Shown piece after piece: positions 1 to 8,144 of a DNA stretch of 8,552 nucleotides; position 1 is the first letter of the stretch; each line of letters begins with the position of its first letter. The position numbers and the translations under genes were made by a program. The notes under the pieces were generated by a model, which saw only the letters and a program-made list of their open reading frames with translations, made no database searches and was not told the DNA's origin. The DNA lies in the NCBI GenBank assembly GCA_031259935.1, contig JAIRKV010000269.1:1-8552 (forward strand), written 5' to 3'. Origin of the DNA: Prevotellaceae bacterium (lineage in GTDB: Bacteria; Bacteroidota; Bacteroidia; Bacteroidales; UBA932).

Positions 1-93
1 TTTTGTGTCAAAGCAAAATTGATAAAAATAAATGAAAATTGTAAATTTTAATGTGTCTTATTATTGCTGATTTTTTTATTTCGTAAGGAGCGA

Positions 94-495
94 CTAATTA
101 GCAATGTTTTCTATTTTGATTTGGTTGATATAAATTTCTGTTTCGTTTTCCTGCTTTGCATAGATTGTTAATCTAAAAACTTCGTCTGCCTGAGTTGTAT
201 ATATTCCAATTAAATATATTCTTCCGTTTTTTTCGATTTTTTGATGACGTATTTCAAATTCTTTCGGTTTGTAAGTCGAAAAAAAATTTTTGAAAATTAT
301 GCTTAATTGCGAACGACTGTAAAAATTATTTTTACCCAATATATCGCAGGTAACGTTATTTCCAAAACTTGCCGAAAGCGCTGATGTATTGCCTGTTGAG
401 AAGTTTTCCTTAATTTGGGAAAACATGTCGGTCTGTGCAAAACTCACAGAGCTTGCAAAAAAAAATACAAGAATTATGTTTGATATTTTCTCCAT
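94..495 (-). CDS. Secreted DUF4783-type protein (NTF2-like fold expected)
   Basis: This is a 133-residue protein of unknown function. Residues 1-20 form a classic Sec signal peptide: a short charged start (MEK), a hydrophobic core rich in I, L, V and F, then SFA before Gln21, a likely signal peptidase I site. The mature part (DMFSQIKENFSTGN..., FFSTYKPKEFEIRHQ, a GIYTT segment and a final INQIKIENIAN strand) resembles the DUF4783 family of Bacteroidota, small periplasmic proteins with an expected NTF2-like fold. The frame is open upstream to 588, but that extension would bury the signal peptide, so I chose the ATG at 493-495. It diverges from rlmH across 101 bp. Relatives often lie beside rlmH and nadC (from memory). 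The family match is by eye; no enzymatic role can be given. Confidence 0.82.
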   Translation of the reverse strand: MEKISNIILVFFFASSVSFAQTDMFSQIKENFSTGNTSALSASFGNNVTCDILGKNNFYSRSQLSIIFKNFFSTYKPKEFEIRHQKIEKNGRIYLIGIYTTQADEVFRLTIYAKQENETEIYINQIKIENIAN

Positions 496-596
496 TAAAT
501 TTATTTTTACAGTCGTAAAATTAATAAATTTATCAGCAAAAACAATGCCAAAAAACTGAAAAAGATTGATTTTCTGATAAAAATACACAATATAAA

Positions 597-1070
597 ATGA
601 AAATAAAATTAATAATTACAGGAGAAACAAGTTTTGAATGGCTGTCGCAGGCGGTTGAAATGTATTCGAAACGGATAAAACGATATGCGAATTTCGATAT
701 AAAATATATTGCCGATGTAAAAAACACGAAAAATATGACGACAGAAATTCAAAAAGGCAGGGAAGGCGAGTTAATCATGTCGATGCTTGATGCCAAAGAC
801 AGCGTTGTTTTGCTTGACGAACACGGCGAAGATTTTTCGTCTGTTCAGTTTGCCGGTTTTATAAACGGCAGGATAATGGCATCAACAAAATCGCTTGTGT
901 TTGTAATCGGCGGCGCTTACGGATTTTCGCAAGATGTTTACCGACGGGCAGATACAAAATTGTCGTTGTCGAAAATGACTTTTTCGCATCAATCTGTGCG
1001 GCTTGTTTTTATCGAACAGCTTTATCGCGCTTTCACAATAATAAATGGCGAACCGTATCATCATGAATAA
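597..1070 (+). CDS. rlmH: 23S rRNA (pseudouridine1915-N3)-methyltransferase RlmH
   Basis: This is a SPOUT-class methyltransferase of 157 residues, the usual RlmH length. The family uses S-adenosylmethionine to methylate N3 of pseudouridine 1915 in helix 69 of 23S rRNA on assembled 70S ribosomes. Visible hallmarks are the LLDEHGEDFSS segment (72-82), the SAM-binding knot loop VFVIGGAYGF (101-110), a LSLSKMTFSHQSVR stretch (122-135), EQLYRAFTIING (140-151) and the diagnostic C-terminal YHHE (154-157). The ATG at 597 starts directly with the family's MKIKLI strand. The upstream region is A-rich with no Shine-Dalgarno, as is normal for Bacteroidota. It diverges from the DUF4783 gene. I saw no full consensus promoter in the 101-bp gap. 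The gene looks intact. Confidence 0.96.
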   Translation: MKIKLIITGETSFEWLSQAVEMYSKRIKRYANFDIKYIADVKNTKNMTTEIQKGREGELIMSMLDAKDSVVLLDEHGEDFSSVQFAGFINGRIMASTKSLVFVIGGAYGFSQDVYRRADTKLSLSKMTFSHQSVRLVFIEQLYRAFTIINGEPYHHE

Positions 1071-1145
1071 GATTGAACGTTTGTGAAATCATGTAAAATA
1101 TTTTCAATTTTATTCATAAATAAACAGCCAATCAAAAAAATCGTG

Positions 1146-1183
1146 TAAATTTGTCTCCAAATTATGTATAACAATTTAATTTG
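1146..1183 (+). promoter_or_regulatory. Possible metF promoter elements
   Basis: The string TAAATTTG at 1146-1153 fits the Bacteroidota -7 consensus TAnnTTTG exactly, but no TTTG lies 19-21 bp upstream. Alternatively the TTTG at 1150-1153 could be a -33 box for TTAATTTG at 1176-1183 (7 of 8 matches, 22-bp spacer). Either reading gives a metF leader of roughly 70-100 nt. The region is very AT-rich, so chance matches are likely. Confidence 0.3.
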
Positions 1184-1258
1184 ACCATTTATAATTTCAC
1201 AAAATATTATTTATCTTGTTGTAATTCAAATTAATTCTATGATATTATTTTTTATAAA

Positions 1259-2212
1259 ATGAAAGTAGCAGACATATTAAGAAACGCAAAAAACACTCTT
1301 TTCACATTTGAGATTTTACCTCCGCTTAAAGGTGGAAATTTTGGCGAAATACAGCGAACAATAGAGCCTTTGCTCGAATTTTCGCCATCATACATAAACG
1401 TTACGTGTCATCGTGCCGACATTGCTTATCGCACAAATAACAAAGGCGAAACCGAACGTTATACTGCAAAAAAGCGTCCGGGAAGCGTTGGCGTGGCAGC
1501 CGCCGTAAAATTCAAATACAATATCGAAATTGTACCGCATGTGATTTGCGCCGGTTTTACACGCGACGAAACCGAAGATGCGCTTATCGATTATAATTAT
1601 CTGGAAATGAGAAATCTTCTGGTTTTGCGCGGCGACAAAATGAAATCGGATCCTGTTTTTATTGCCGAAAAAGATGGTCATGCTCATGCCGTTGATTTGC
1701 TGAAACAAATACAAAACATGAATAAAGGAATATATTTGAACAGCGAAATTGAAAATGCTGAGCCAACCGATTTTTCGTGCGGCGTTGCAGGATATCCCGA
1801 AAAACATGCGGATGCAAAAAATATGGAACAGGACATTATTTATTTGAAAGAAAAAGTAGATGCAGGCGCCGATTATATTGTTACACAAATGTTTTTTGAC
1901 AATTCGAAATATTTTGAATTTGTAAAACGCTGTCGCCAGGCGGGTATCACGGTTCCGATAATTCCGGGCGTAAAACCTGTTGCAACTATGAATCAGGTTG
2001 ATGTTTTGCCTAAACTGTTTAGTCTGTCGCTGCCAAATGAACTGGAAAGCGAACTGAGAAAATGCAAAACAAATGAAGAAGCAAAAAATACAGGAACAGA
2101 ATGGCTTACAGCACAAGCGCAAGAACTGAAAAAAGCAAATGTTCCGGCTATACATATTTACACTTTCGGTATTCCCGATAATGTGGCAAAAGTGTGTAAG
2201 GCAATATTCTGA
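1259..2212 (+). CDS. metF: Methylenetetrahydrofolate reductase MetF
   Basis: This 317-residue enzyme is a flavin-dependent TIM-barrel protein that reduces 5,10-methylene-THF to 5-methyl-THF, the methyl donor for methionine synthesis in the cytoplasm. Visible family signatures are FEILPP (17-22, with Glu18 at the place of the catalytic Glu28 of E. coli MetF), NVTCHRAD (47-54), LVLRGDK (121-127, with Asp126 matching the flavin-tuning Asp120 of E. coli), GVAGYPEKH (175-183), VTQMFFD (208-214) and IIPGVKP (234-240). The length is normal for bacterial MetF. The ATG at 1259 gives the family's usual N-terminus just before the first barrel strand. It follows rlmH by 188 bp and precedes mqnE by 52 bp on the same strand. 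No riboswitch is obvious in its leader. Confidence 0.96.
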   Translation: MKVADILRNAKNTLFTFEILPPLKGGNFGEIQRTIEPLLEFSPSYINVTCHRADIAYRTNNKGETERYTAKKRPGSVGVAAAVKFKYNIEIVPHVICAGFTRDETEDALIDYNYLEMRNLLVLRGDKMKSDPVFIAEKDGHAHAVDLLKQIQNMNKGIYLNSEIENAEPTDFSCGVAGYPEKHADAKNMEQDIIYLKEKVDAGADYIVTQMFFDNSKYFEFVKRCRQAGITVPIIPGVKPVATMNQVDVLPKLFSLSLPNELESELRKCKTNEEAKNTGTEWLTAQAQELKKANVPAIHIYTFGIPDNVAKVCKAIF

Positions 2213-2264
2213 TTTAAAATTAAAACGGCATACAAAATTGTCTGTCAAAACGATAGAACGAAAA

Positions 2265-3383
2265 ATGAATAAAGAACTGAGAAAGGTATTGCTGCAAGAT
2301 AAGTTTTTATCATTAATTGCCGAAAAAATTGAAAACAGCGAAAGAATTAACGTCAATGAAGGATTGAAATTATACGAATCGCACGATTTATCGGCATTGG
2401 CATTGCTGGCAGGTGAAAAACGCAAACAGATAAACAGAAATTTTGTTTTTTTTAATAAAAATTTTCATGTGGAACCTTCGAATATTTGTATTCATAATTG
2501 CAGATTCTGTTCGTATCATCGCAGTATTGGCGATATCGACAGTTGGGATTACAGCATAAGTGAAATGCTGGAAATTTGCAAAAAACATTATGAAAAAGAT
2601 GTTAGCGAAATACATATTGTAGGCGGCGTGCATCCTGATCGCAGTTTGGATTTTTATTGTGAATTAATTGTTGAAATTAAAAAAATATTTCCTGCGATAC
2701 ATATCAAAGCATTTACGGCTGTCGAACTTGATTATATGATAAATCGGGCAAATTTGACGATAGAAGAAGGTTTGCTTAAATTAAAAGAAGCGGGATTAAA
2801 TTCGATTCCCGGCGGCGGCGCCGAAATATTCGACAGCGAAATACGCAAACAGATATGCTGTCAAAAGTCGGATGCAAGCGCCTGGCTCAATATTCACAAA
2901 ACGGCTCATAAACTTGGAATAACCTCAAATGCATCCATTCTTTTCGGACATATCGAAACTTATCATCATCGATTGAATCATCTTGAACAGTTGCGCAATC
3001 TGCAAGATCAAACGCATGGATTCAATGCATTTATTCCACTTAAATACAAAAAGTTCAACAATTCCATTTCCGAAACAGGCGAAGTAAATGATATTGAAGT
3101 TCTGAAAAACTTTGCCGTTTCGCGCATTTTTCTTGATAATATTCCGCATATAAAATCGTATTGGCCCATGCTTGGAAAAAATCTTGCAGGATTTGCTTTG
3201 CATTTTGGCGCCGATGACATGGATGGAACTATTGACGATTCTACAAAAATTTATTCAATGGCAGGCGCCGAAGAAAAAAATCCGGCAATGACAACCGCCG
3301 AAATGGTGAAATTTATAAAACAGTCGGGATTTATTCCAGTAGAACGGGATTCTATTTATAACAAACTGAATGTGTTTGAATAA
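2265..3383 (+). CDS. mqnE: Aminofutalosine synthase MqnE (radical SAM)
   Basis: This 372-residue radical SAM enzyme acts in the futalosine route to menaquinone. The family adds an adenosyl radical to 3-[(1-carboxyvinyl)oxy]benzoate to give 6-amino-6-deoxyfutalosine. The [4Fe-4S] motif CxxxCxxC is Cys75, Cys79 and Cys82, followed by SYHR. Further signatures are HIVGGVHPD (117-125), SIPGGGAEIF (180-189), SNASILFGHIET (221-232), AFIPLKY (255-261), AVSRIFLDNIPHIKSYW (284-300) and FGADDMDGTI (314-323). The GGGAEIF and FGADDMDGT pattern favours MqnE over its paralogue MqnC. The frame is open back to 2139 inside metF, but those residues are unlike the family, so I chose the ATG at 2265. It lies 52 bp after metF with no clear terminator between, so co-transcription is plausible. 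It converges with infB. Confidence 0.93.
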   Translation: MNKELRKVLLQDKFLSLIAEKIENSERINVNEGLKLYESHDLSALALLAGEKRKQINRNFVFFNKNFHVEPSNICIHNCRFCSYHRSIGDIDSWDYSISEMLEICKKHYEKDVSEIHIVGGVHPDRSLDFYCELIVEIKKIFPAIHIKAFTAVELDYMINRANLTIEEGLLKLKEAGLNSIPGGGAEIFDSEIRKQICCQKSDASAWLNIHKTAHKLGITSNASILFGHIETYHHRLNHLEQLRNLQDQTHGFNAFIPLKYKKFNNSISETGEVNDIEVLKNFAVSRIFLDNIPHIKSYWPMLGKNLAGFALHFGADDMDGTIDDSTKIYSMAGAEEKNPAMTTAEMVKFIKQSGFIPVERDSIYNKLNVFE

Positions 3384-3478
3384 CAGAAAATGTTGCGAAT
3401 AAATTTATTATAAAACGGGCAACGATAAAGAAGTGTCATTCAAACAAAATCTGTTTTTAAAAATGTATTATATAAATT

Positions 3479-6319
3479 TTACTGATTGCGTTTTACTTCT
3501 ACTTTTTCGTATGCTTCGATGATGTCGCCTGTTTTTACGTCAGCAAATTTTTCGATATTCAGTCCGCAATCGTAGCCTGCCATAACTTCTTTCACATCAT
3601 CTTTGAATCGTTTGAGAGAACCGAGCGCTCCCGAAAATACAACTATTCCATCTCTAATCAGGCGTACCTTTGACGAGCGCGTTATTTTGCCTTCACGAAC
3701 TATTCCGCCGGCGATTGTTCCTACTTTTGCAACTCTGAATGTTTCCAATACTTCGACTACGGCTGTAATTTCTTCTTTTATTTCAGGTTCAAGCATTCCT
3801 TCAATGGCGGATTTCACTTCGTCTATTGCATCGTAAATCACTGAATATAATCGAATTTCGATTTTTTCGTTTTCGGCAAGTTTGCGTGCATTTGTGCCTG
3901 GTCTAACCTGAAATCCTATAATTACGGCATTGGATGCGGCTGCCAGCAAAACATCCGATTCGGAAATTGCTCCTACGGCTTTATGTATAACATTTACTTG
4001 AACTTCTTCGGTTGACAGTCTCATCATCGAGTCGGATAATGCTTCGATAGAGCCATCAACATCGCCTTTAATTATTATGTTTAATTCTTTGAAATTTCCG
4101 ATAGCAATACGGCGACCGATTTCGTCGAGTGTTACGTGCGGCTGCGAATGCATTCCCTGTATTCGGGAAAGTTGCTCGCGTTTATTCGCTATTTCGCGCG
4201 CTTCGCGTTCATCCTGCATCACGTTGAAAGTTTCGCCTGCCGCAGGAGCGCCGTTAAGTCCCAGAACAATAACGGGAGTGCTTGGACTCGCTTCTTCCAC
4301 ACGCTGTCCGCGTTCATTGAACATTGCTCTGATTTTTCCGCAGGTAATTCCCGAAAGCATCATATCTCCAACTTTAAGAGTGCCTCCTTCTACCAAAACC
4401 GTTGCTATATATCCGCGTCCTTTATCAAGAGATGATTCTATTACAGATCCGTTTGCACGTTTATTCGGATTGGCTTTGAGTTCGAGCATGTCGGCTTCGA
4501 GTAAAACTTTTTCGAGTAATTTATCTACATTCAAACCTTTTTTTGCCGATATTTCCTGACATTGATATTTTCCGCCCCAGTCTTCCACAAGCAGGTTCAT
4601 GTTTGAGAGCTGTTCTTTTATTTTATCGATGTTTGCTCCGGGTTTGTCTATTTTGTTAATTGCAAATACCATTGGCACTCCGGCGGCTATGGCGTGATTT
4701 ATTGCTTCTACGGTTTGCGGCATTACGGCATCATCGGCTGCGATAATTATAATTGCAACATCTGTGATTTTTGCTCCGCGGGCGCGCATTGCCGTAAATG
4801 CTTCATGTCCCGGTGTGTCAAGAAATGTGATGCGGCGACCGTTTGCAAGTTCTACATTGTATGCTCCAATGTGTTGTGTTATTCCTCCGGCTTCGCCGGC
4901 AATTACATTTGTATTTCTGATATTATCAAGCAATGATGTTTTTCCGTGATCAACGTGTCCCATCACTGTTACGATAGGCGGACGCGGCAACAAGTCCTGC
5001 ATGTTGTCTTCTTCCGTTTTTACCGCATCTTGCAGGTCAACGCTTACAAAGTCTATTTTAAATCCAAATTCTTCGGCAACAAGAACAAGCGCTTCGGCAT
5101 CCAGCCGTTGATTGATTGATACCATTAATCCGAGATTCATACATGCATCTATAATGTTCACTACGGGAACTCTCATCATATTTGCAAGTTCGCTGGCTGT
5201 AACAAATTCCGTTACTTTGAGCGTAGTCTGTTCAATCTTTTGCATTTCCTGCGCTTCCTGCATTCGTATGTTTATGGCATCGCGTTTTTCGCGGCGATGT
5301 TTGGATGCTTTTGTTTTTCCCTTGCTCTCGGTAAGGCGCGCCAGTGTTTCTTTCACTTGACGCTGTACTTCATCTTCGTTAACTTCGCGACGAACCGGCG
5401 GACGGTAATCTTTTTTCTTTTTATTTTTATCCTTTTTCGAATCCTTGTTTTTTTCTCCGCGTTTTTCTTCTATTTCTATTTTTACCTTATTCCCGAGAAC
5501 TCTTTCGCGTTTACGTTTTTTGTTTTCGGTTTTGGGCTTTTCAAACTGAGCCAGATCCACTTTTTCGCCTGTCAGTACGGGTCCTGTTAATTTTTCAACT
5601 TTAACAGGTATGAAATTTTCTTTTTTTTCTTCGCGTGGTCGCTGTACTGCGGGTGGTGATTGTTGACCATGTTTTTGTTCGACGGTTTTGTGTGTTTCGG
5701 GCTTATTTTGTCTTTTATCTTTTTTGTATTTATTCTTTTTTTGCTTTATTTTTTCAGGGATTTCTATTTTTTCTATAATTTTCGGTGGCTGTATTTTTTT
5801 TACTTCAATTTTTATTTCTTCAACTTTTTTAACCGGTTTTTCTGTTTCTGTTTTTTCTGTACCGTGCTGTTCTTTTTCTGTTTTTATTTCCTGTGTTTCC
5901 GATTTTGCCGTATTTGGAGTTTCTGCTGTCGTCTTTTCTTTTCTTACTTTTGGGCTAAGATCTATTTTGTCAATAATTTTCAAAGATGGTTTTTCGATAA
6001 TCGAAACTTTTATGAAAACTTCTTTTTCTTCGGGCAATTCTTCCTGTTCTTCTTTTTCTTTCTTTTCTGCATGCAAATCTTCGATGGTAATGGTTTCCTG
6101 TTTCTTTTTTTGAGGAATAATAACGCCTTTTGCCGCTTCTTTCAAATTTTTATCATCACCAAAAGCATCTTTCACAAGGTTATAGGCTTCATCAGAAATT
6201 TTTGAATTGGGATTAGATTCTACTTCTATTCCTTTTTTTGCCAAAAATTCAACAAGTGAAGACAATCCTATGTTAAATTCTTTCATTATTTTACTTATTC
6301 TGATATTTGTTTCTGTCAT
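3479..6319 (-). CDS. infB: Translation initiation factor IF-2
   Basis: This is a 946-residue GTPase that brings fMet-tRNA to the 30S subunit and promotes subunit joining. An N-terminal IF2_N-like helical module (about 3-55) opens the protein. A long Lys/Glu-rich, low-complexity linker (about 70-345) follows, then a second IF2_N-type module (about 368-425). The G domain shows all boxes: GHVDHGKT (454-461), GGITQHIGAY (478-487), DTPGHE (501-506), NKID (555-558) and SAKKG (591-595). Domain II (about 620-705), domain III (about 745-835) and the tRNA-binding C-terminal domain (about 850-940) follow and look complete. It is the last gene of rimP-nusA-infB, 65 bp after nusA, and converges with mqnE. 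The start is supported by the N-terminal module and an AAAAAGGAG upstream. The linker explains several open frames on the opposite strand that are not genes. Confidence 0.98.
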   Translation of the reverse strand: MTETNIRISKIMKEFNIGLSSLVEFLAKKGIEVESNPNSKISDEAYNLVKDAFGDDKNLKEAAKGVIIPQKKKQETITIEDLHAEKKEKEEQEELPEEKEVFIKVSIIEKPSLKIIDKIDLSPKVRKEKTTAETPNTAKSETQEIKTEKEQHGTEKTETEKPVKKVEEIKIEVKKIQPPKIIEKIEIPEKIKQKKNKYKKDKRQNKPETHKTVEQKHGQQSPPAVQRPREEKKENFIPVKVEKLTGPVLTGEKVDLAQFEKPKTENKKRKRERVLGNKVKIEIEEKRGEKNKDSKKDKNKKKKDYRPPVRREVNEDEVQRQVKETLARLTESKGKTKASKHRREKRDAINIRMQEAQEMQKIEQTTLKVTEFVTASELANMMRVPVVNIIDACMNLGLMVSINQRLDAEALVLVAEEFGFKIDFVSVDLQDAVKTEEDNMQDLLPRPPIVTVMGHVDHGKTSLLDNIRNTNVIAGEAGGITQHIGAYNVELANGRRITFLDTPGHEAFTAMRARGAKITDVAIIIIAADDAVMPQTVEAINHAIAAGVPMVFAINKIDKPGANIDKIKEQLSNMNLLVEDWGGKYQCQEISAKKGLNVDKLLEKVLLEADMLELKANPNKRANGSVIESSLDKGRGYIATVLVEGGTLKVGDMMLSGITCGKIRAMFNERGQRVEEASPSTPVIVLGLNGAPAAGETFNVMQDEREAREIANKREQLSRIQGMHSQPHVTLDEIGRRIAIGNFKELNIIIKGDVDGSIEALSDSMMRLSTEEVQVNVIHKAVGAISESDVLLAAASNAVIIGFQVRPGTNARKLAENEKIEIRLYSVIYDAIDEVKSAIEGMLEPEIKEEITAVVEVLETFRVAKVGTIAGGIVREGKITRSSKVRLIRDGIVVFSGALGSLKRFKDDVKEVMAGYDCGLNIEKFADVKTGDIIEAYEKVEVKRNQ

Positions 6320-6330
6320 ATTTGCAAATT

Positions 6331-6339
6331 CTCCTTTTT
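6331..6339 (-). promoter_or_regulatory. Shine-Dalgarno-like site before infB
   Basis: On the minus strand AAAAAGGAG lies 11 nt before the infB ATG. It matches the anti-Shine-Dalgarno core GGAG within an A-run. None of the other complete genes here has such a site, and Bacteroidota generally make little use of Shine-Dalgarno pairing, so it stands out. The spacing is somewhat longer than the usual optimum. It supports the chosen infB start. Confidence 0.55.
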
Positions 6340-6384
6340 AGATTTCTGTATTTTCAATGTGTGATGATTTTGATTTTCTGATAT

Positions 6385-7626
6385 TTATTTTTGTTCTTCT
6401 TCAAATTCGGATTTCAAGATGTTTACAACTTCTTTCAAAGTTTCTTCTTCCAGATCCGCTCTTTGCAACAAATCGTTAAAAGGTATGTTCAACACGCTTT
6501 TTGCGGTATCGCAACCGATTCGTTTCAGTTCGTCGATAACCCAACTTTCAATTTCGTCTGCAAATTTATCAAGATGCACATCTTCTTCTTCTTCGGCTGT
6601 TTCGCGATATACGTCAATGTCGTAGCCTGCAAGCTGGCTTGCGAGTTTTATGTTCATGCCGCCTTTGCCTATTGCAAGCGAAACTTCGGATGGTTTCAAA
6701 AATACGTTTATCTGTTTTTTGTCTTCGTCTATTTTTATGGATGTTATTTTTGCCGGAGCAAGCGAACGCTGAACAAACAGTTGCAAATTGGACGTATAAT
6801 TCACAACATCTATATTTTCATTGTGCAATTCGCGAACGATTCCGTGAATACGCGAACCTTTCACTCCAACGCAGGCTCCAACAGGGTCGATTCGGTCGTC
6901 GTACGATTCAACTGCTACTTTTGCGCGTTCGCCCGGAATCCGCACTATTTTTTTGATTGTGATAAGTCCTTCAAAAATTTCGGGAACTTCCTGTTCGAAC
7001 ATGCGTTCTAAAAATTCGGGAGCCGTGCGCGAAAGTATGATAACAGGAGTGCTGTTTTTCATTTCTACGCGAAGAATTACGGCTTTTGCCGTATCGCCTT
7101 TCTTGAAAAAATCGGAAGGTATCTGTTCCGATTTTGGAAGAATAAGTTCGTTGCCGTCATCATCAATCAACAGCGTTTCTTTTTTCCATGTTTGATAAAC
7201 TTCGCCTGCAACAATTTCGCCTATTCGTTCGGTATAATACTTGAAAACATTTGCCTTTTCTATTTCCATGATTTTTCCTGCCAGATTTTGACGTACTGCC
7301 AATATCGCGCGCCGTCCGAAACTTGAAAGCTGTATCGATTCTGAAACCTCTTCGCCTATTTCGTACGACGAATCAATTGCCTGAGCATCGACAAGCGATA
7401 TTTCAGTCGCTTTGTTTGTTACGTCTTCAACCACTGTTCGATTTCTCCAAATCTCAAAATCGCCTTTTGCATCATTCACAATTATGTCAAAATTGTCGGC
7501 TGTGCCGTACTGTTTTGCCAGCAAATTGCGAAAAACATCTTCTATCACGCCTATCATTGTTGCGCGGTCGATATTTTTCAGTTCTTTGAACTCGGCAAAA
7601 CTTTCAGCTAAATTTAGATTTTCCAT
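6385..7626 (-). CDS. nusA: Transcription termination/antitermination factor NusA
   Basis: This 413-residue RNA polymerase-associated factor modulates pausing, intrinsic termination and antitermination. The N-terminal polymerase-binding domain (about 1-125) includes ATMIGVIEDVFRNLLAKQYG. An S1 domain (about 135-200) runs from GEIVAGEV to PVIILSRTAPEFL. KH1 (about 230-290) contains DPVGACVGVKGSRI (247-260), and KH2 (about 300-345) contains LAIGKGGMNIKLASQLAG (317-334). A short acidic C-terminal stretch follows, with a helical segment like a helix-hairpin-helix (WVIDELKRIGCDTAKSVLN). It lacks the two long acidic repeats of E. coli NusA, and the length is typical of Bacteroidota forms. It starts 30 bp after the rimP stop and precedes infB, the conserved operon order. 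A terminator-like hairpin in the operon leader could let NusA control its own synthesis (inference). Confidence 0.97.
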   Translation of the reverse strand: MENLNLAESFAEFKELKNIDRATMIGVIEDVFRNLLAKQYGTADNFDIIVNDAKGDFEIWRNRTVVEDVTNKATEISLVDAQAIDSSYEIGEEVSESIQLSSFGRRAILAVRQNLAGKIMEIEKANVFKYYTERIGEIVAGEVYQTWKKETLLIDDDGNELILPKSEQIPSDFFKKGDTAKAVILRVEMKNSTPVIILSRTAPEFLERMFEQEVPEIFEGLITIKKIVRIPGERAKVAVESYDDRIDPVGACVGVKGSRIHGIVRELHNENIDVVNYTSNLQLFVQRSLAPAKITSIKIDEDKKQINVFLKPSEVSLAIGKGGMNIKLASQLAGYDIDVYRETAEEEEDVHLDKFADEIESWVIDELKRIGCDTAKSVLNIPFNDLLQRADLEEETLKEVVNILKSEFEEEQK

Positions 7627-7656
7627 ATATTTTTTATTATCTGTATTTATTATAAA

Positions 7657-8127
7657 TTATTTGAACAAAACAACCGCCTTCACCGATTTAACATCGTCAA
7701 GCAGTACTGTTTCGTTTTTTATTATTATCTGTTTGCGTTTTTTGTTTTCAACAATCATTTTTTCTTCGTACTCTACGTCAATACTTTCGGCGTTTGCACA
7801 TTTAAGCTTTGCCGTGAGTTTTTTTCCGTTCTTAAAGACAATATCAATGTCTTTGTCGATGTTTTTTTGATACTGTCGCAGCAATTTCAACGGACTGTTC
7901 AATCCTGCCGAAGCAACTTCCAACTCAAAATCTTCATCATCTCTGTTCAATACATCTTCAACGGCGCGGCTTATGGATGCGCAATCGTTTATATTTATTC
8001 CGCCACTGTCGCTGTCGACAACGATATTGATTTTGTTATCTGCGCTTATGCTGATATCGGCAATAAACTTATCGCTGCCGGCTATTTTCCGTTCAACGGT
8101 TTCTTTTATTTTTTCAATGTTTATCAT
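7657..8127 (-). CDS. rimP: Ribosome maturation factor RimP
   Basis: This 156-residue cytoplasmic protein is needed for maturation of the 30S subunit. The family binds free 30S particles and assists assembly of the S12 region. The N-terminal alpha/beta domain (about 1-80) ends in the family signature FELEVASAGLNSPLK (67-81), the counterpart of the LEVSSPGLDRPL consensus in proteobacteria. The C-terminal SH3-like domain (about 85-155) covers DIDIVFKNGKKLTAKLK and a final KSVKAVVLFK. Sequence identity to model RimP proteins is modest, but length, signature and position directly before nusA and infB make the call firm. The ATG at 8125-8127 gives the normal N-terminus. It is the first gene of the operon and follows a strong promoter and a hairpin-bearing leader. 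Confidence 0.94.
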   Translation of the reverse strand: MINIEKIKETVERKIAGSDKFIADISISADNKINIVVDSDSGGININDCASISRAVEDVLNRDDEDFELEVASAGLNSPLKLLRQYQKNIDKDIDIVFKNGKKLTAKLKCANAESIDVEYEEKMIVENKKRKQIIIKNETVLLDDVKSVKAVVLFK

Positions 8128-8144
8128 GTGTTTTGAATATGAAG

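Noticed and set aside
1..93. Partial gene at the left edge
   Set aside because: All frames are closed or only about a dozen codons long, and no promoter with both boxes was found.
1071..1258. Riboswitch or small gene in the rlmH-metF gap
   Set aside because: The 188 bp are very AT-rich, with no GC-containing conserved helices or known SAM- or cobalamin-type core, and no credible reading frame.
2139..2264. Upstream extension of mqnE overlapping the end of metF
   Set aside because: The extra 42 residues do not resemble MqnE N-termini, and the ATG at 2265 gives the usual family length.
1388..2425. 345-codon open frame opposite metF
   Set aside because: It is rich in Cys, Phe and Ile with no coherent domain pattern, and it runs antisense to metF and into mqnE, both well supported.
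3384..3478. Terminator between convergent mqnE and infB
   Set aside because: Only weak 5-bp stems are visible (GTTGC/GCAAC at 3392-3396 and 3419-3423; AAACA/TGTTT at 3442-3456). A terminator is expected here, but none can be picked with confidence.
5240..6205. Several long open frames on the plus strand opposite infB
   Set aside because: They are Phe/Tyr/Ser-rich mirror images of the Lys/Glu-rich IF-2 linker, lack any recognisable domain and overlap a gene with full family signatures.
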